A stretch of DNA of 64,000 nucleotides, taken from positions 2,294,001 through 2,358,000 of the forward strand of contig NZ_CP009435.1 in assembly GCF_000960995.1 (NCBI RefSeq), read 5' to 3'. The position numbers and the translations under genes are program-made. Below the pieces are notes generated by a model, which was not told the origin of the DNA, ran no database searches, and saw only the letters and a list, made by a program, of their open reading frames with translations. Positions 45,509-53,896 of the stretch are shown piece by piece. Position 1 is the stretch's first letter. Every line of letters begins with the position of its first letter. The DNA is from Burkholderia glumae LMG 2196 = ATCC 33617 (GTDB taxonomy: Bacteria > Pseudomonadota > Gammaproteobacteria > Burkholderiales > Burkholderiaceae).

Positions 45509-46347
45509 AACTGGTCTGCGAAGTCCTCGGCGTGTCGCGCTCGAACGTATCGGCACGCAGGTCGCGCGAGGCGACTTGGCGCGACGGGCGGCAGCCCAGA
45601 TCGACCCACGATGCACCGGTGGTCGAGGCTATTGAGCGGGTTATCAGCGACTTGCCCAGCTACGGATATCGACGCGTATGGGGGACGTTGCGCCGCGAGC
45701 GTATCGCGGCGGGACAGGCACCGCTGAACGCCAAGCGCATTTACCGCGTAATGCGCACGCATGGCCTGCTGATGCAACGCAGAGCGGCACCGGTTCGGCC
45801 GCAGCGCCGTCACGATGGCAAGGTTGCGGTGGAGCGCAGCAATCAGCGCTGGTGTTCCGACGGCTTCGAGTTTCGCTGCGACAACGGCGAGCCGTTGCGC
45901 GTGACGTTCGCGCTCGACTGCTGCGACCGCGAAGCGATGAGCTGGGCGGCCACGACGGCCGGCCATAGCGGCGACATCGTGCGCGACGTGATGCTGGCTG
46001 CGGTGGAAAGCCGATTTGGGGATGTGCTGCATACCGAGTCCGAAATCGAGTGGCTGAGCGACAACGGCTCGGGCTATACGGCCGAGGAGACGCGTCAGTT
46101 TGCGGCGCTGCTCGGCCTGAAGCCGTTGACCACGCCGGTGTGCAGCCCGCAGAGCAACGGCATGGCGGAAAGCTTCGTGAAGACCATGAAGCGCGATTAC
46201 GTCGCTATCATGCCGAAGCCGGACGCAGCGACCGCGGCCAGGAATCTGGCCATCGCATTCGAGCACTACAACGAAAAGCATCCCCATAGCGCGTTGAAGT
46301 ACCGCTCGCCTCGCGAGTTTCGACGTTCGACGGATTCAGCAACCTAA
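45466..46347 (+). CDS. IS3-family transposase OrfB (integrase domain), 293 aa
   Basis: HTH_21 segment (PSYGYRRVWGTLRRERI), then the DDE domain with Asp in WCSDGFEF, Asp in WLSDNGSGYT and Glu in SNGMAESFVKTMKRDY. The ATG overlaps the end of the A7 slip site. Confidence 0.9.
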   Translation: MDSALAIVAGGQPVKLVCEVLGVSRSNVSARRSREATWRDGRQPRSTHDAPVVEAIERVISDLPSYGYRRVWGTLRRERIAAGQAPLNAKRIYRVMRTHGLLMQRRAAPVRPQRRHDGKVAVERSNQRWCSDGFEFRCDNGEPLRVTFALDCCDREAMSWAATTAGHSGDIVRDVMLAAVESRFGDVLHTESEIEWLSDNGSGYTAEETRQFAALLGLKPLTTPVCSPQSNGMAESFVKTMKRDYVAIMPKPDAATAARNLAIAFEHYNEKHPHSALKYRSPREFRRSTDSAT

Positions 46348-46442
46348 GTGGGTGCCGTGTCCTGAGTTACGGGGGCAACTCCATGGATCATCACCGAGGC
46401 CGATCGGCGCGTAACGACGCTGCTGTTGCCGAGTGAATACTG

Positions 46443-47093
46443 ATGGAATTCACCGTGCAGAAACTCCTTGCCAAATTGCGGCCCGGTCGGCGTCTGACGA
46501 TTGTTGGCTCAAATGTTCCTGCGTTCAGTTTTCAGGGAGCGTGGGACGGCGGTTGCGCACTGCACGCCACAGCAATGGCAATTGCGATACTAGGCCACCT
46601 GTCCGATCCCCTGCGCGTGCCGTCAAGACGACACGGCCCGGAAGCAGCATTCTGGGAACTCGCTTGGCCATTCTACCTATCGGGCGTCACGCTGGAGGAA
46701 CTGGAGGCGCTGATCTTGGAGCTTGACTGGGGGCTCCGGCCAACCGTATTCGAAGGGTCACATGCGAACGTTCTTCAGTTTTGCGAGCAGGAGCTATTGG
46801 CCGGTCGGCCAGTGATTGTCACGTTGCAGCGGTTGCGCCGGGCCGCTCTGCATGCGGTCCTCGCCGTCGGAGTCGAGGGGCGGCAGACCGGCCGGGCGTT
46901 CGAAGCACATTCGCTGCTGTTGATCGACTCCGCAGAAACCGAGCCTGTATTGGCGGTCCACAACGCACGACTGACGTGGGCAACGGAACGGTGCGGCAAA
47001 CCAAACGGATATGCGCGATATGCCACGGCATTCGATGAGCGGAAGGCCGCGCTCGTGGGGGCGATGTCGATCCGAAGTGGGAAGCCGCAGTAG
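46443..47093 (+). CDS. Papain/C39-like cysteine peptidase-type protein, 216 aa
   Basis: Candidate catalytic triad: Cys38 in GAWDGGCALHATAMA, His137 in RRAALHAVLAVG and Asp162 in LLLIDSAE, the order and spacing of C39/papain-fold peptidases. No signal peptide. It starts on the last base of the split 44810 gene, so the two form a conserved unit now disrupted by the IS3 element. Substrate unknown; could process a peptide or act within a toxin-type system. Confidence 0.65.
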   Translation: MEFTVQKLLAKLRPGRRLTIVGSNVPAFSFQGAWDGGCALHATAMAIAILGHLSDPLRVPSRRHGPEAAFWELAWPFYLSGVTLEELEALILELDWGLRPTVFEGSHANVLQFCEQELLAGRPVIVTLQRLRRAALHAVLAVGVEGRQTGRAFEAHSLLLIDSAETEPVLAVHNARLTWATERCGKPNGYARYATAFDERKAALVGAMSIRSGKPQ

Positions 47094-47103
47094 CAGCAAC
47101 AGT

Positions 47104-47418
47104 CTATCGCAGGGGTCTGCGCCGGGGCTGCGGTGCTGTACCACGACGATGCTCACCAGATGGTTTGAGCGCCAGAGCCAGCGGCTCAAACAGGTCCGCA
47201 AGGGTGATGTTAAGCACGTAGCAGATAGTCGCGAGCGTCTCCACCGTCGGATTTGCCACTCCACGCTCGATGGCGCTGACGCGGGTCCGGTCCAGGCCGG
47301 CTTCGTACGCGAGTTCCTCCTGTGACTTGTCTGCTTTGATCCGGCACGCCTTGACGCGCTCGCCCACTGCCGTTGCCACCGGACTACGCCGGTCACGGAT
47401 TTTCGGTTTCTCACTCAT
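47104..47418 (-). CDS. XRE-family transcriptional regulator, 104 aa
   Basis: HTH of the cI/Xre type: VGERVKACRIKADKSQEELAYEAGLDRTRVSAIERGVANPTVETLATICYVLNI. An ATG 12 bases further upstream is possible. It ends 10 bases from the peptidase-like gene on the opposite strand. An inverted repeat 43 bases upstream of its start is a candidate operator. Confidence 0.85.
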   Translation of the reverse strand: MSEKPKIRDRRSPVATAVGERVKACRIKADKSQEELAYEAGLDRTRVSAIERGVANPTVETLATICYVLNITLADLFEPLALALKPSGEHRRGTAPQPRRRPLR

Positions 47419-47460
47419 GCCACAAAGCATGCGGACATGATGTCTATGAAACCACGCTTT

Positions 47461-47486
47461 AAAAGCATCAAATTATTGGTGCTTTT
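47461..47486. promoter_or_regulatory. Inverted repeat, candidate operator of the XRE regulator
   Basis: AAAAGCATC ... GGTGCTTTT (8 of 9 positions symmetric) between the divergent XRE gene and the 47617 gene. The half-site AAGCAT occurs again at about 47424 and 47487. Confidence 0.5.
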
Positions 47487-47616
47487 AAGCATCGTTAACG
47501 ATAAACTGGTCGCGCTCCTGGCGCGGCGGGTTCAGGAAAAGGACGCAGGACATGACGCACAAGCAGCGCGACCAAATCGCCGTCAGTTACAAACACAACA
47601 GAGGAAACCAAAAACC

Positions 47617-48195
47617 GTGAACATTCCGCGATTTTCAGCCGTCATTCTGGCCGCCGTCGTACCCGTAATTGCGCATGCGCAGATGAACCAGATTTTTGGG
47701 GCTCTTCATTCAGCTCAAGACGCCGTCACGGAAGTGAAAAATCTGATGCCGCAGCAGGACACCGCCCAGCAGCAGGCGCAGCAAGCTCAACAGCAACGGG
47801 TCGACTATCTGAAACAGCACCCGCCGTGCAACGCCAACTGCCCGCTTGACGCTGATGACAAGCAAAAATATGAGGCTATGCAGCGGCGCGATCAGCAGGA
47901 AGGGCAGCAGCAGCTCGACGCCGCTCAGAGGATGATCGGAATGTGCCCCGACCTGGCCAACCCGAAGTACAACAGAGCTGAGCAATTTATCCGATGCCGG
48001 AACAAGGGACTGTCTGAAGAGCAAGAGATGACCTATGTCGGCGGATTTCCGCTTCTCGCCCAAGCCTATCTTTCCTCGATGGTTCAGGATGTCTTCGAAG
48101 ACAACGTGACCGATCCACGGAGAGGGAAGGAAATTACCGACTACTACCTCGGCTGCTTCGATCGTGGCGTGCCTTGTAGTCGGCGAAAGTGGTAA
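47617..48195 (+). CDS. Exported hypothetical protein, 192 aa
   Basis: I start at GTG 47617 because it opens a clean signal peptide (IPRFSAVILAAVVPVIAHA|Q) and has AGAGGAA upstream; the frame to 47437 adds non-conserved sequence. The mature part has a Gln-rich coiled segment, a CNANCPLD cysteine pair, and further Cys in MIGMCPDL and RCRNKG, ending YYLGCFDRGVPCSRRKW, so disulfides are likely in the periplasm. Family unknown. Confidence 0.6.
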   Translation: MNIPRFSAVILAAVVPVIAHAQMNQIFGALHSAQDAVTEVKNLMPQQDTAQQQAQQAQQQRVDYLKQHPPCNANCPLDADDKQKYEAMQRRDQQEGQQQLDAAQRMIGMCPDLANPKYNRAEQFIRCRNKGLSEEQEMTYVGGFPLLAQAYLSSMVQDVFEDNVTDPRRGKEITDYYLGCFDRGVPCSRRKW

Positions 48196-48281
48196 CTGCC
48201 TACGTGTTGATGCCCGCCCGTGTTGATAAGGGCGGGCAGCGCATCACCGACCACTGGCGAATCCGCCGCTCACACCAGGAA

Positions 48282-49022
48282 ATGAAAGTGAAACGCATAC
48301 TGAAGCGCCCGACCTTCGTTGGTTCCCCCTATCTCGTCGCCATGCTGCCGCTGATTTTGGCGGCGTGCTCGAAGCCCGTTAGTACCTCAGATGTCGCTGC
48401 ACCGGCCTCAGCGGTTTCCAACACGGTCGAGGCATTGTCTGAGCCATCGGCATCCGCGCCGTCTCCGGCTGCGTCGTCAGTCTCGGCCGCCTCTGATCCG
48501 GGCGCGAACCCGAAGGGCGGGGATGAGGATGCCGATGCACAGGAGGCAGACGAGAGTGGCGCACCGGTCGGCACTGTCATGAAAGCCGATGTGTCATCGG
48601 ACGGAAGCATGACGACGCCGTTCGGCAAGCTCACGGTCAGCGCCGATAACGCACTCATGCTTGATGGCAAGGCCGTGAACCCACGCGTCGAAGGCAACAA
48701 CTCGCTGAGCTTCGTGGCACAGGTTGCCTTGAAGAACCGCCGTGCGGTGCTAGTTCAGAACAATGGTGGAACGGCGTGTCCTGCCACGTATCAGTGGGTG
48801 ATCGTTTCGGACGGCGGCAACACCGTCAGCCCGGACTTCGGTTCCTGCTCCGATCTGGCGAAGGTCTCGACCGCATCCGGTGTACTTGTCGTAACCATGC
48901 CCGGCTTCGCTGGCGACGCCGAACCAGCCGCTGAGCGAAAGCGTGCCGCGCGAAAACGGATGACATATGCGTACGACGGCAAAACGCTAACGGAGAACGG
49001 CAAGCCTGTCAGTGTCCCGTGA
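48282..49022 (+). CDS. Lipoprotein, 246 aa
   Basis: ATG 48282 with AGGAA upstream. Lipobox LILAACS (Cys near 29), a Ser/Ala/Pro linker to about 80, then a compact beta-rich domain (VGTVMKADVSSDGSMTTPFGKLTVSADNALMLDGKAVNPRVEGNNSL and FVAQVALKNRRAVLVQNNGG) with Cys pair TACPATYQWV and GSCSDL. Possibly a surface or periplasmic adaptor. Not recognised. Confidence 0.6.
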   Translation: MKVKRILKRPTFVGSPYLVAMLPLILAACSKPVSTSDVAAPASAVSNTVEALSEPSASAPSPAASSVSAASDPGANPKGGDEDADAQEADESGAPVGTVMKADVSSDGSMTTPFGKLTVSADNALMLDGKAVNPRVEGNNSLSFVAQVALKNRRAVLVQNNGGTACPATYQWVIVSDGGNTVSPDFGSCSDLAKVSTASGVLVVTMPGFAGDAEPAAERKRAARKRMTYAYDGKTLTENGKPVSVP

Positions 49023-49203
49023 CGAGGAGCGTAGGCCGTATGACATGCATGTAGCTTACCTCGCGAACTGCATGCGTGAAACGGCAATGCGCGGCGCAGT
49101 GATCTATCAATACGGTCGGCAGAGGCAGCATCGACTGACGTTCCGAGACGCCGGTAACTTCGGTTCGCAGCAGACCTACATTCAATTCAAAAAGGAGCTC
49201 GGG

Positions 49204-49593
49204 ATGAGTTCACCTGGAGACCAGACCAATGCCCCGGCTGCAACGCCGGAGACGACCCCAGCAGTTAGAAGGAGTAGGCTCGGAACAGCAATATGGATCG
49301 TCGTCGCGCTCATTGTCGAGTTCTTCGCAGTGGTGGTGTACATGTCGCCGCACGCCCACCTGATGCCTCTCAAGTTTTTCCTCCTGTGGTTCTCCGGTAC
49401 GTTCCTCGGATACGCCGGCGTTCGACTGGGTGATGCCGTGCGTCGGATCGCCAAGCCAGACATCCTCGTCGTGAGCGGCGGCATTTCGGATGCGTTATGG
49501 GTTCGGATTTGCTGGAGTATCGGTCCGCAGATCGTCGGCCTCTACGTTGGTGCTGTCGGCGGCACCAGCATTTTGGTTGGGTGGTTCGTGTAA
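49204..49593 (+). CDS. Membrane protein, 129 aa, three helices
   Basis: ATG 49204 with AAGGAG upstream. About 25 cytoplasmic residues, then three hydrophobic helices (IWIVVALIVEFFAVVVYM, FFLLWFSGTFLGYAG, PQIVGLYVGAVGGTSIL). No known family. It follows two exported proteins in the same direction and is convergent with the Rep-like gene. Confidence 0.6.
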   Translation: MSSPGDQTNAPAATPETTPAVRRSRLGTAIWIVVALIVEFFAVVVYMSPHAHLMPLKFFLLWFSGTFLGYAGVRLGDAVRRIAKPDILVVSGGISDALWVRICWSIGPQIVGLYVGAVGGTSILVGWFV

Positions 49594-49604
49594 ATCGCGG
49601 AGAA

Positions 49605-49627
49605 CGAGCCGTCCAGAGGGCGGCTCG
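49605..49627. terminator. Hairpin between convergent genes
   Basis: 7-bp stem CGAGCCG/CGGCTCG between 49204..49593 (+) and 49675..50880 (-). No U-run. Confidence 0.35.
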
Positions 49628-49674
49628 CAACTGCTGACGGCAGCGGAGTACGCGTTGCTCCGCAGCCTAAGCCA

Positions 49675-50880
49675 TCAGCCGACACGGCGAACTCTGCCGC
49701 GCATTGGTGCTGTCGACGCGATCGTTGTACGCTTCACGCCCAGATTCAAGAGATCAGGCGCGATGCGTCGGAGTTTCGCGCCGGTCGTTGAGTGCGTGAG
49801 GGTAGAGACGTGCAGCTTGCCAGGCCTCGATGCCGACACGTTTCGCTCACCGTTATCGCCATCACGCGCGCCGAACGCTTCGATCGGAAAAATCCCGCTG
49901 CAGCGCAGCGCATCACACGCCTGTTCCATCATCCTTTCCGGCTTCCACCATTTGGCGCAGCGCGAACGCCAGAACGCGTTCACCTTCTGCACATCCGGCG
50001 TGCCCTTGTAGTGGTCGAGCGCAGCCTTCACGCCGCGATCACGGCAGAGCGACATGAACGCATCCAGCAACTTTTTCGGCAGCGGTTTGCCCGTTCCATT
50101 CAGATCGGCAAATGTGAAGCGAGCAAACCGGTTCGCCATCTTGTGCAGATCACTCAGAGACAGCCCCTTCAACTGCATGCCGCGGACCTCGACGCGAACG
50201 AGCGGCGGCGCACCGTGCAGTTGATCCAACTGCTTGATGAAATATGCTTTCAACGGTTCGTTGCGAAGACCGTGCTTTGCGATGGCCTCTATCGCTCTGT
50301 GGCGGCGCTCGATGTTCTTGTCGTAGACGGTCGTCATATAAGGGCTCTTTTCGCTCCCGAAGTTGTAGGTCTCGACAACCCCTTTCTTGACGGTCTTGCC
50401 GAAGACGGTGAACTGCTGCGCGTACTGATACGAGACCAGCAAGCGATCCAGGCGCGCGTCCACGATATCGACGGCGAAATCGATGCGGTTGATCAGAGCA
50501 CCCCGAAGCACCCTCTTGTAGGCGGGACCGACGATGCGCTCCATGACTTCGTGGAAGTGCTCCATGTCGCCAGGCTCGAGCTTTGACGGGTTCAACGATA
50601 CGGAGATGCCTCCCTTCTGGCGTGCAGGATCACGCGCTCCGATCCAGACAGTCGCAGCAAATTCGCCCGACAGAGGGATAGAAAAAACGAAGCGATAACG
50701 ACCGCGGTTGGCGAACGTGCCCTTGCATGTACCGTTTTCGATCTCTGCCTGAATGCGGCGGCGGGCGCGCTCGAACATGAGCTGGTGATTGTCACCGGGA
50801 TTAGCAGCCCAAGGAAGCACGAAGCGAAGATAGTCGACAAAAGGTCGCTTCGGAATTGGTGTCTTGATATGCGGCGGCAT
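49675..50880 (-). CDS. Replication-initiator-like protein, 401 aa
   Basis: ATG 50880 with AAGGAG upstream. Blocks INRIDFAVDIVDARLDRLLV, TYNFGSEKSPYMTTVYDKNIERRHR and LVRVEVRGMQLKGLSLSDL fit the replication initiation factor (Rep_trans-like) superfamily of rolling-circle initiators: the YxTxVYDK-type strand and the VRVE strand are typical. I could not fix the catalytic Tyr by eye. Direct repeats upstream could be its binding sites. It suggests the island can replicate in an excised form, or derives from a plasmid or satellite. Confidence 0.55.
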   Translation of the reverse strand: MPPHIKTPIPKRPFVDYLRFVLPWAANPGDNHQLMFERARRRIQAEIENGTCKGTFANRGRYRFVFSIPLSGEFAATVWIGARDPARQKGGISVSLNPSKLEPGDMEHFHEVMERIVGPAYKRVLRGALINRIDFAVDIVDARLDRLLVSYQYAQQFTVFGKTVKKGVVETYNFGSEKSPYMTTVYDKNIERRHRAIEAIAKHGLRNEPLKAYFIKQLDQLHGAPPLVRVEVRGMQLKGLSLSDLHKMANRFARFTFADLNGTGKPLPKKLLDAFMSLCRDRGVKAALDHYKGTPDVQKVNAFWRSRCAKWWKPERMMEQACDALRCSGIFPIEAFGARDGDNGERNVSASRPGKLHVSTLTHSTTGAKLRRIAPDLLNLGVKRTTIASTAPMRGRVRRVG

Positions 50881-51270
50881 GAAGGCTCCTTGGAAATAGA
50901 TTGAGCAAGCGTTCTTATGGAAAGCACGATTGCATCTACACAGTGCGACGATGGATATTTGATAAGTATGCCTATTCGAATTGCGAGAGCAGACATCTGG
51001 GACGCGAGCATGCACGGTGACGATGCCCAATGCTTTACAGTTTTCTCGGAGAGGGTAAGTTTCAGCGTTTTCGCGGTGAGGTGGCGAGTCGGCTGCTATA
51101 CATATAGATAGTAGGGAGTTACTCTCTTATTAGTCTCTCCGAGCTGATGCCGAATGTCGCGTGCGGATGAAGCGCGCACTGCAGGCTGTGATCGGGAGCC
51201 GGAGAGGGTAAGTGAGCGACTTTCCTCTTCGGCGTTGCGTTGGTTGCATAAGTTGTAGAAGTTCAGACTT
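50881..51270. other. Region upstream of rep-like gene with direct repeats
   Basis: About 390 bases without a gene. CGGAGAGGGTAAGT occurs at 51047-51060 and again at 51200-51213, with an inverted partial copy (TCTCTCCGAG) near 51134 and a related TTACTCTCT near 51119. A candidate origin or operator. Confidence 0.4.
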
Positions 51271-52451
51271 GATCTGACAGTAAGGCCTTGCCAAGAGGCG
51301 GGGTTACCCGTTTTGATAGAGGTGCGAATCTTCATCAAAACAGCGCGCAAGCGCCAAGGAGTAACCCCGTGAGTAGTCTCAACCAAAATGTCATCCGCCA
51401 CAAGATCGGTCTGCTGAATCTGGCCGCCGAGCTGGGCAACGTGTCGAAAGCCTGCAAGGTGATGGGGCTGTCGCGCGATACGTTCTACCGCTATCAGAAC
51501 GCCGTGGCCGAGGGCGGCGTCGATGCCCTGTTCGACAGCAATCGGCGCAAGCCGAATCCCAAGAATCGAGTCGATGAAGCGACGGAAATCGCCGTGCTGG
51601 CCTATGCCATCGAGCAGCCCGCCCACGGGCAGGTTCGGGTCAGCAACGAATTACGCCGGCGCGGCATTTTCGTGTCTGCATCCGGCGTTCGTTCGATCTG
51701 GCTGCGTCACGCGTTGTCGTCCTTCAAGCTGAGGCTCGTGGCGCTGGAGAAGCAGGTCGCTGAAAAAGGCATCGTGCTGAGCGAGGACCAGGTGGCCGCG
51801 CTGGAAAGAAAGCAGGACGACGATGTGGCTCATGGCGAAATCGAAACCGCTCATCCCGGCTATCTGGGCTCGCAGGACACGTTCTACGTGGGCACGATCA
51901 AGGGCGTAGGCCGGATTTACCAGCAGACCTTCGTCGACACCTACAGCAAAGTGGCGATGGCCAAGCTGTACACGACCAAGACGCCGATCACGGCGGCCGA
52001 TCTGCTCAATGACCGGGTGTTGCCGTTCTTCGAGGAGCACGGCATGGGTGTGATCCGCATGCTGACCGATCGAGGCACGGAGTATTGCGGCAAGCCGGAA
52101 TCGCACGATTATCAGCTGTACCTGGCGCTGAACGACATCGAGCACACCAAAACCAAGGCGCGACATCCGCAGACCAATGGCATCTGCGAGCGGTTCCATA
52201 AAACCATCCTGCAGGAGTTTTATCAGGTCGCGTTCCGCCACAAGCTCTATCTGACGCTGGCGGAACTGCAGGTCGATCTCGATACTTGGCTGATGTACTA
52301 CAACGGCGAGCGAACGCATCAAGGTAAGATGTGTTGTGGTCGCACGCCTTTGCAGACGCTCATCGCGGGCAAGGAGGTGTGGAAGGAGAAAGTGAGCCAC
52401 CTGAATCTGATCTGACAGTCACGCACCGTCGGAACGGGTAACTGTCAGATC
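51271..52451 (+). mobile_element. IS481-family insertion sequence, about 1.18 kb
   Basis: GATCTGACAG at 51271 and its reverse CTGTCAGATC at 52442-52451 mark the ends, both followed internally by GGGTAAC/GTTACCC-like sequence. One transposase gene. A target duplication could not be fixed, so boundaries may shift by a few bases. Inserted between the rep-like gene and the 52497 gene. Confidence 0.75.
51369..52415 (+). CDS. IS481-family transposase, 348 aa
   Basis: GTG 51369. N-terminal HTH (LLNLAAELGNVSKACKVMGLSRDTFYRY), then an integrase-type DDE domain: DTFYVGTIKGVGRIYQQTFVDTYSK, Asp in MLTDRGTEYCG, and Glu in TNGICERFHKTI, with the C-terminal MYYNGERTHQGKMCCGRTP. Intact. Confidence 0.92.
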   Translation: MSSLNQNVIRHKIGLLNLAAELGNVSKACKVMGLSRDTFYRYQNAVAEGGVDALFDSNRRKPNPKNRVDEATEIAVLAYAIEQPAHGQVRVSNELRRRGIFVSASGVRSIWLRHALSSFKLRLVALEKQVAEKGIVLSEDQVAALERKQDDDVAHGEIETAHPGYLGSQDTFYVGTIKGVGRIYQQTFVDTYSKVAMAKLYTTKTPITAADLLNDRVLPFFEEHGMGVIRMLTDRGTEYCGKPESHDYQLYLALNDIEHTKTKARHPQTNGICERFHKTILQEFYQVAFRHKLYLTLAELQVDLDTWLMYYNGERTHQGKMCCGRTPLQTLIAGKEVWKEKVSHLNLI

Positions 52452-52496
52452 GGGTCGCGACTTCTACACATAAGTTGCGTGTAGGCTGCACAACGC

Positions 52497-53522
52497 TTAT
52501 GCGAACTTCTCCGTGTCATCGTCGCGCACTTCGGGCGAATCTTCGGCGGGCTCTTCGACATCGAGAGCGTCGATGTACTGGGTGATCTCGACTTCGGACA
52601 GAGCGCGACGGCGGACCGGGCGCATTGCGTCAAGGCAACGCTTCACGCTCGACTTGTGCAGGTCGACCAGTTCGCCGATTTCGGAGAGCGACTTACCGGC
52701 GGCGCGGAGCTTCCAAATGAGGCGGTCGCGCAACGACGTGGCGATGAATGGCTCGAACGTGCGCATGTAACCGTCGTCGGTCAAGGTGACGTTGCAGATC
52801 ACCTTGCCGTAGCCGAGCGTATGCATGTCGGCGAGCCGCAACGCTTCGATGGAAAAGGCGAGATGCGCGTCGGGGTCCGGCTCGCATGCGTCAACTTCGA
52901 GATACTCGTCGCAGAAGTCTCGAATGCCCGGTACCTGCTCTTTACTCGGACACACGATGACCAGCAGCACGTAAGCCGCCGCATTCTGCGCCGACGCTCG
53001 CATCTGGCACATACCGGCGATGAGGTGTTCTGCCGACAGCGAATCGCAGGACTGCGCGAGCGTTACCCAGCCATTTTCGGCATCCTCGATGATGGGCAGC
53101 AGCATGCTCAGTCCTTCATTGCCGGAGAAGTTGAAATTCGGACGCGAGCCGTATACGTAGAAGGTACGTTCGAGTGCGGTGTCGGGCAACTTCTCCAGTT
53201 CGGCAAGAGCCTCGATTTCATCCAGCGCCTGCAGATTGCCGGAGTGCAGGGACGACATGAACTCGGCGTCCGGGGCTGGAATACCGGCAACGTTGCCGAA
53301 GCTCATGTACTGCGTTTCGATTGCAGCGCGAGCATCGCGGACCAGATGCTTGTCGCGGACCACAAGAGCCGTCAAACCGGGCGGCGTCGGCCTGATGAAC
53401 TTGTGGAGCGAATCGACTGCGGCCACGCGGGTCTTCTTGGTACTTGAAATGCGGGTGCCCGTTGCCCCTTGAGGCGATCGCTTTTCCGCTGCGGCAGGCA
53501 TGGAGGGTTTCTTGAACGGCAT
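52497..53522 (-). CDS. Island maintenance/replication-type protein with C-terminal HTH, 341 aa
   Basis: ATG 53522 overlaps the stop of the upstream excisionase-like gene (TAATG). Central section with TFYVYGSRPNFNFSGNEGLSMLLPIIEDAENGWVTLAQSC and AAAYVLLVIVCPSKEQVPGI suggests an alpha/beta fold, and the C-terminal part has a clear HTH (RDRLIWKLRAAGKSLSEIGELVDLHKSSVKRCLDAM), like ParB/KorB or replication regulators. No Walker A. I do not recognise the family. Confidence 0.55.
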   Translation of the reverse strand: MPFKKPSMPAAAEKRSPQGATGTRISSTKKTRVAAVDSLHKFIRPTPPGLTALVVRDKHLVRDARAAIETQYMSFGNVAGIPAPDAEFMSSLHSGNLQALDEIEALAELEKLPDTALERTFYVYGSRPNFNFSGNEGLSMLLPIIEDAENGWVTLAQSCDSLSAEHLIAGMCQMRASAQNAAAYVLLVIVCPSKEQVPGIRDFCDEYLEVDACEPDPDAHLAFSIEALRLADMHTLGYGKVICNVTLTDDGYMRTFEPFIATSLRDRLIWKLRAAGKSLSEIGELVDLHKSSVKRCLDAMRPVRRRALSEVEITQYIDALDVEEPAEDSPEVRDDDTEKFA

Positions 53523-53773
53523 TACGCGCCCTCCGAAATGGTGATGCCGCCGACACGGCTTTTCTCGATGAACGCCTCGACGTCTTCGCGGCGGTAGCGC
53601 ACGCAGCGGCCGAACTTGTAGAACGGCAGTTCTTCGGTGAACTTGCCGAGGTGGCGCCACTGTGCGGGCGTTTTGTCCGAGATGTCGAGCAGTACCGCGA
53701 GCGCCCGATCGTCCAGGAATTCGTGCAGCAGACTGCTGAGCAGCGGCGAAGCGGTGGTGGTCTTTCCAATCAT
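53522..53773 (-). CDS. Excisionase-like helix-turn-helix protein, 83 aa
   Basis: A short protein with the MerR/AlpA-like winged HTH pattern: LLDISDKTPAQWRHLGKFTEELPFYKFGRCVRYRREDVEAFIEKSRVG. The FGRCVRYRREDVEAFIE end is typical of excisionases and AlpA-type regulators of integrative elements. Translationally coupled to the 52497 gene. Likely directs excision or controls the island operon. Confidence 0.75.
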   Translation of the reverse strand: MIGKTTTASPLLSSLLHEFLDDRALAVLLDISDKTPAQWRHLGKFTEELPFYKFGRCVRYRREDVEAFIEKSRVGGITISEGA

Positions 53774-53896
53774 CCTGATCTCCAGTTATGCCCAATCGGC
53801 ATGCGTAATTTAGGTAGATCAGGAGGACATGAAAATGCAAAATGGTCTGGAGAGGAAAGTGCATGCTAACGAGGCATTTCCTACTCGCCGGCCGAT

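Larger units (their letters stand above)
45049..46383 (+). mobile_element. IS3-family (IS2-group) insertion sequence, 1335 bp
   Basis: Ends TGGAGCAGCCCCCTGAAAC and, reversed, TGGAGTTGCCCCCGTAACT form an imperfect inverted repeat; TGGAT is duplicated at 45044-45048 and 46384-46388 (5 bp). Two overlapping frames with an A7 slip site. All parts look intact. Confidence 0.9.
44810..46443 (+). pseudogene. Conserved plasmid-type protein split by IS3-family element
   Basis: Pieces 44810-45048 and 46389-46443 join in frame after removing the IS and one TGGAT copy, giving a 97-residue protein with the conserved run RTVATTGALALLDRTG, NRHQGGDWGIVCPADAKLN, GTRIVSAYELG and LLWIITEADRRVTTLLLPSEY. This is a common small protein of plasmids and integrative elements, function unknown to me. 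Its TGA overlaps the ATG of the peptidase-like gene (46443) by one base, so the IS also breaks coupled translation. Confidence 0.82.
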
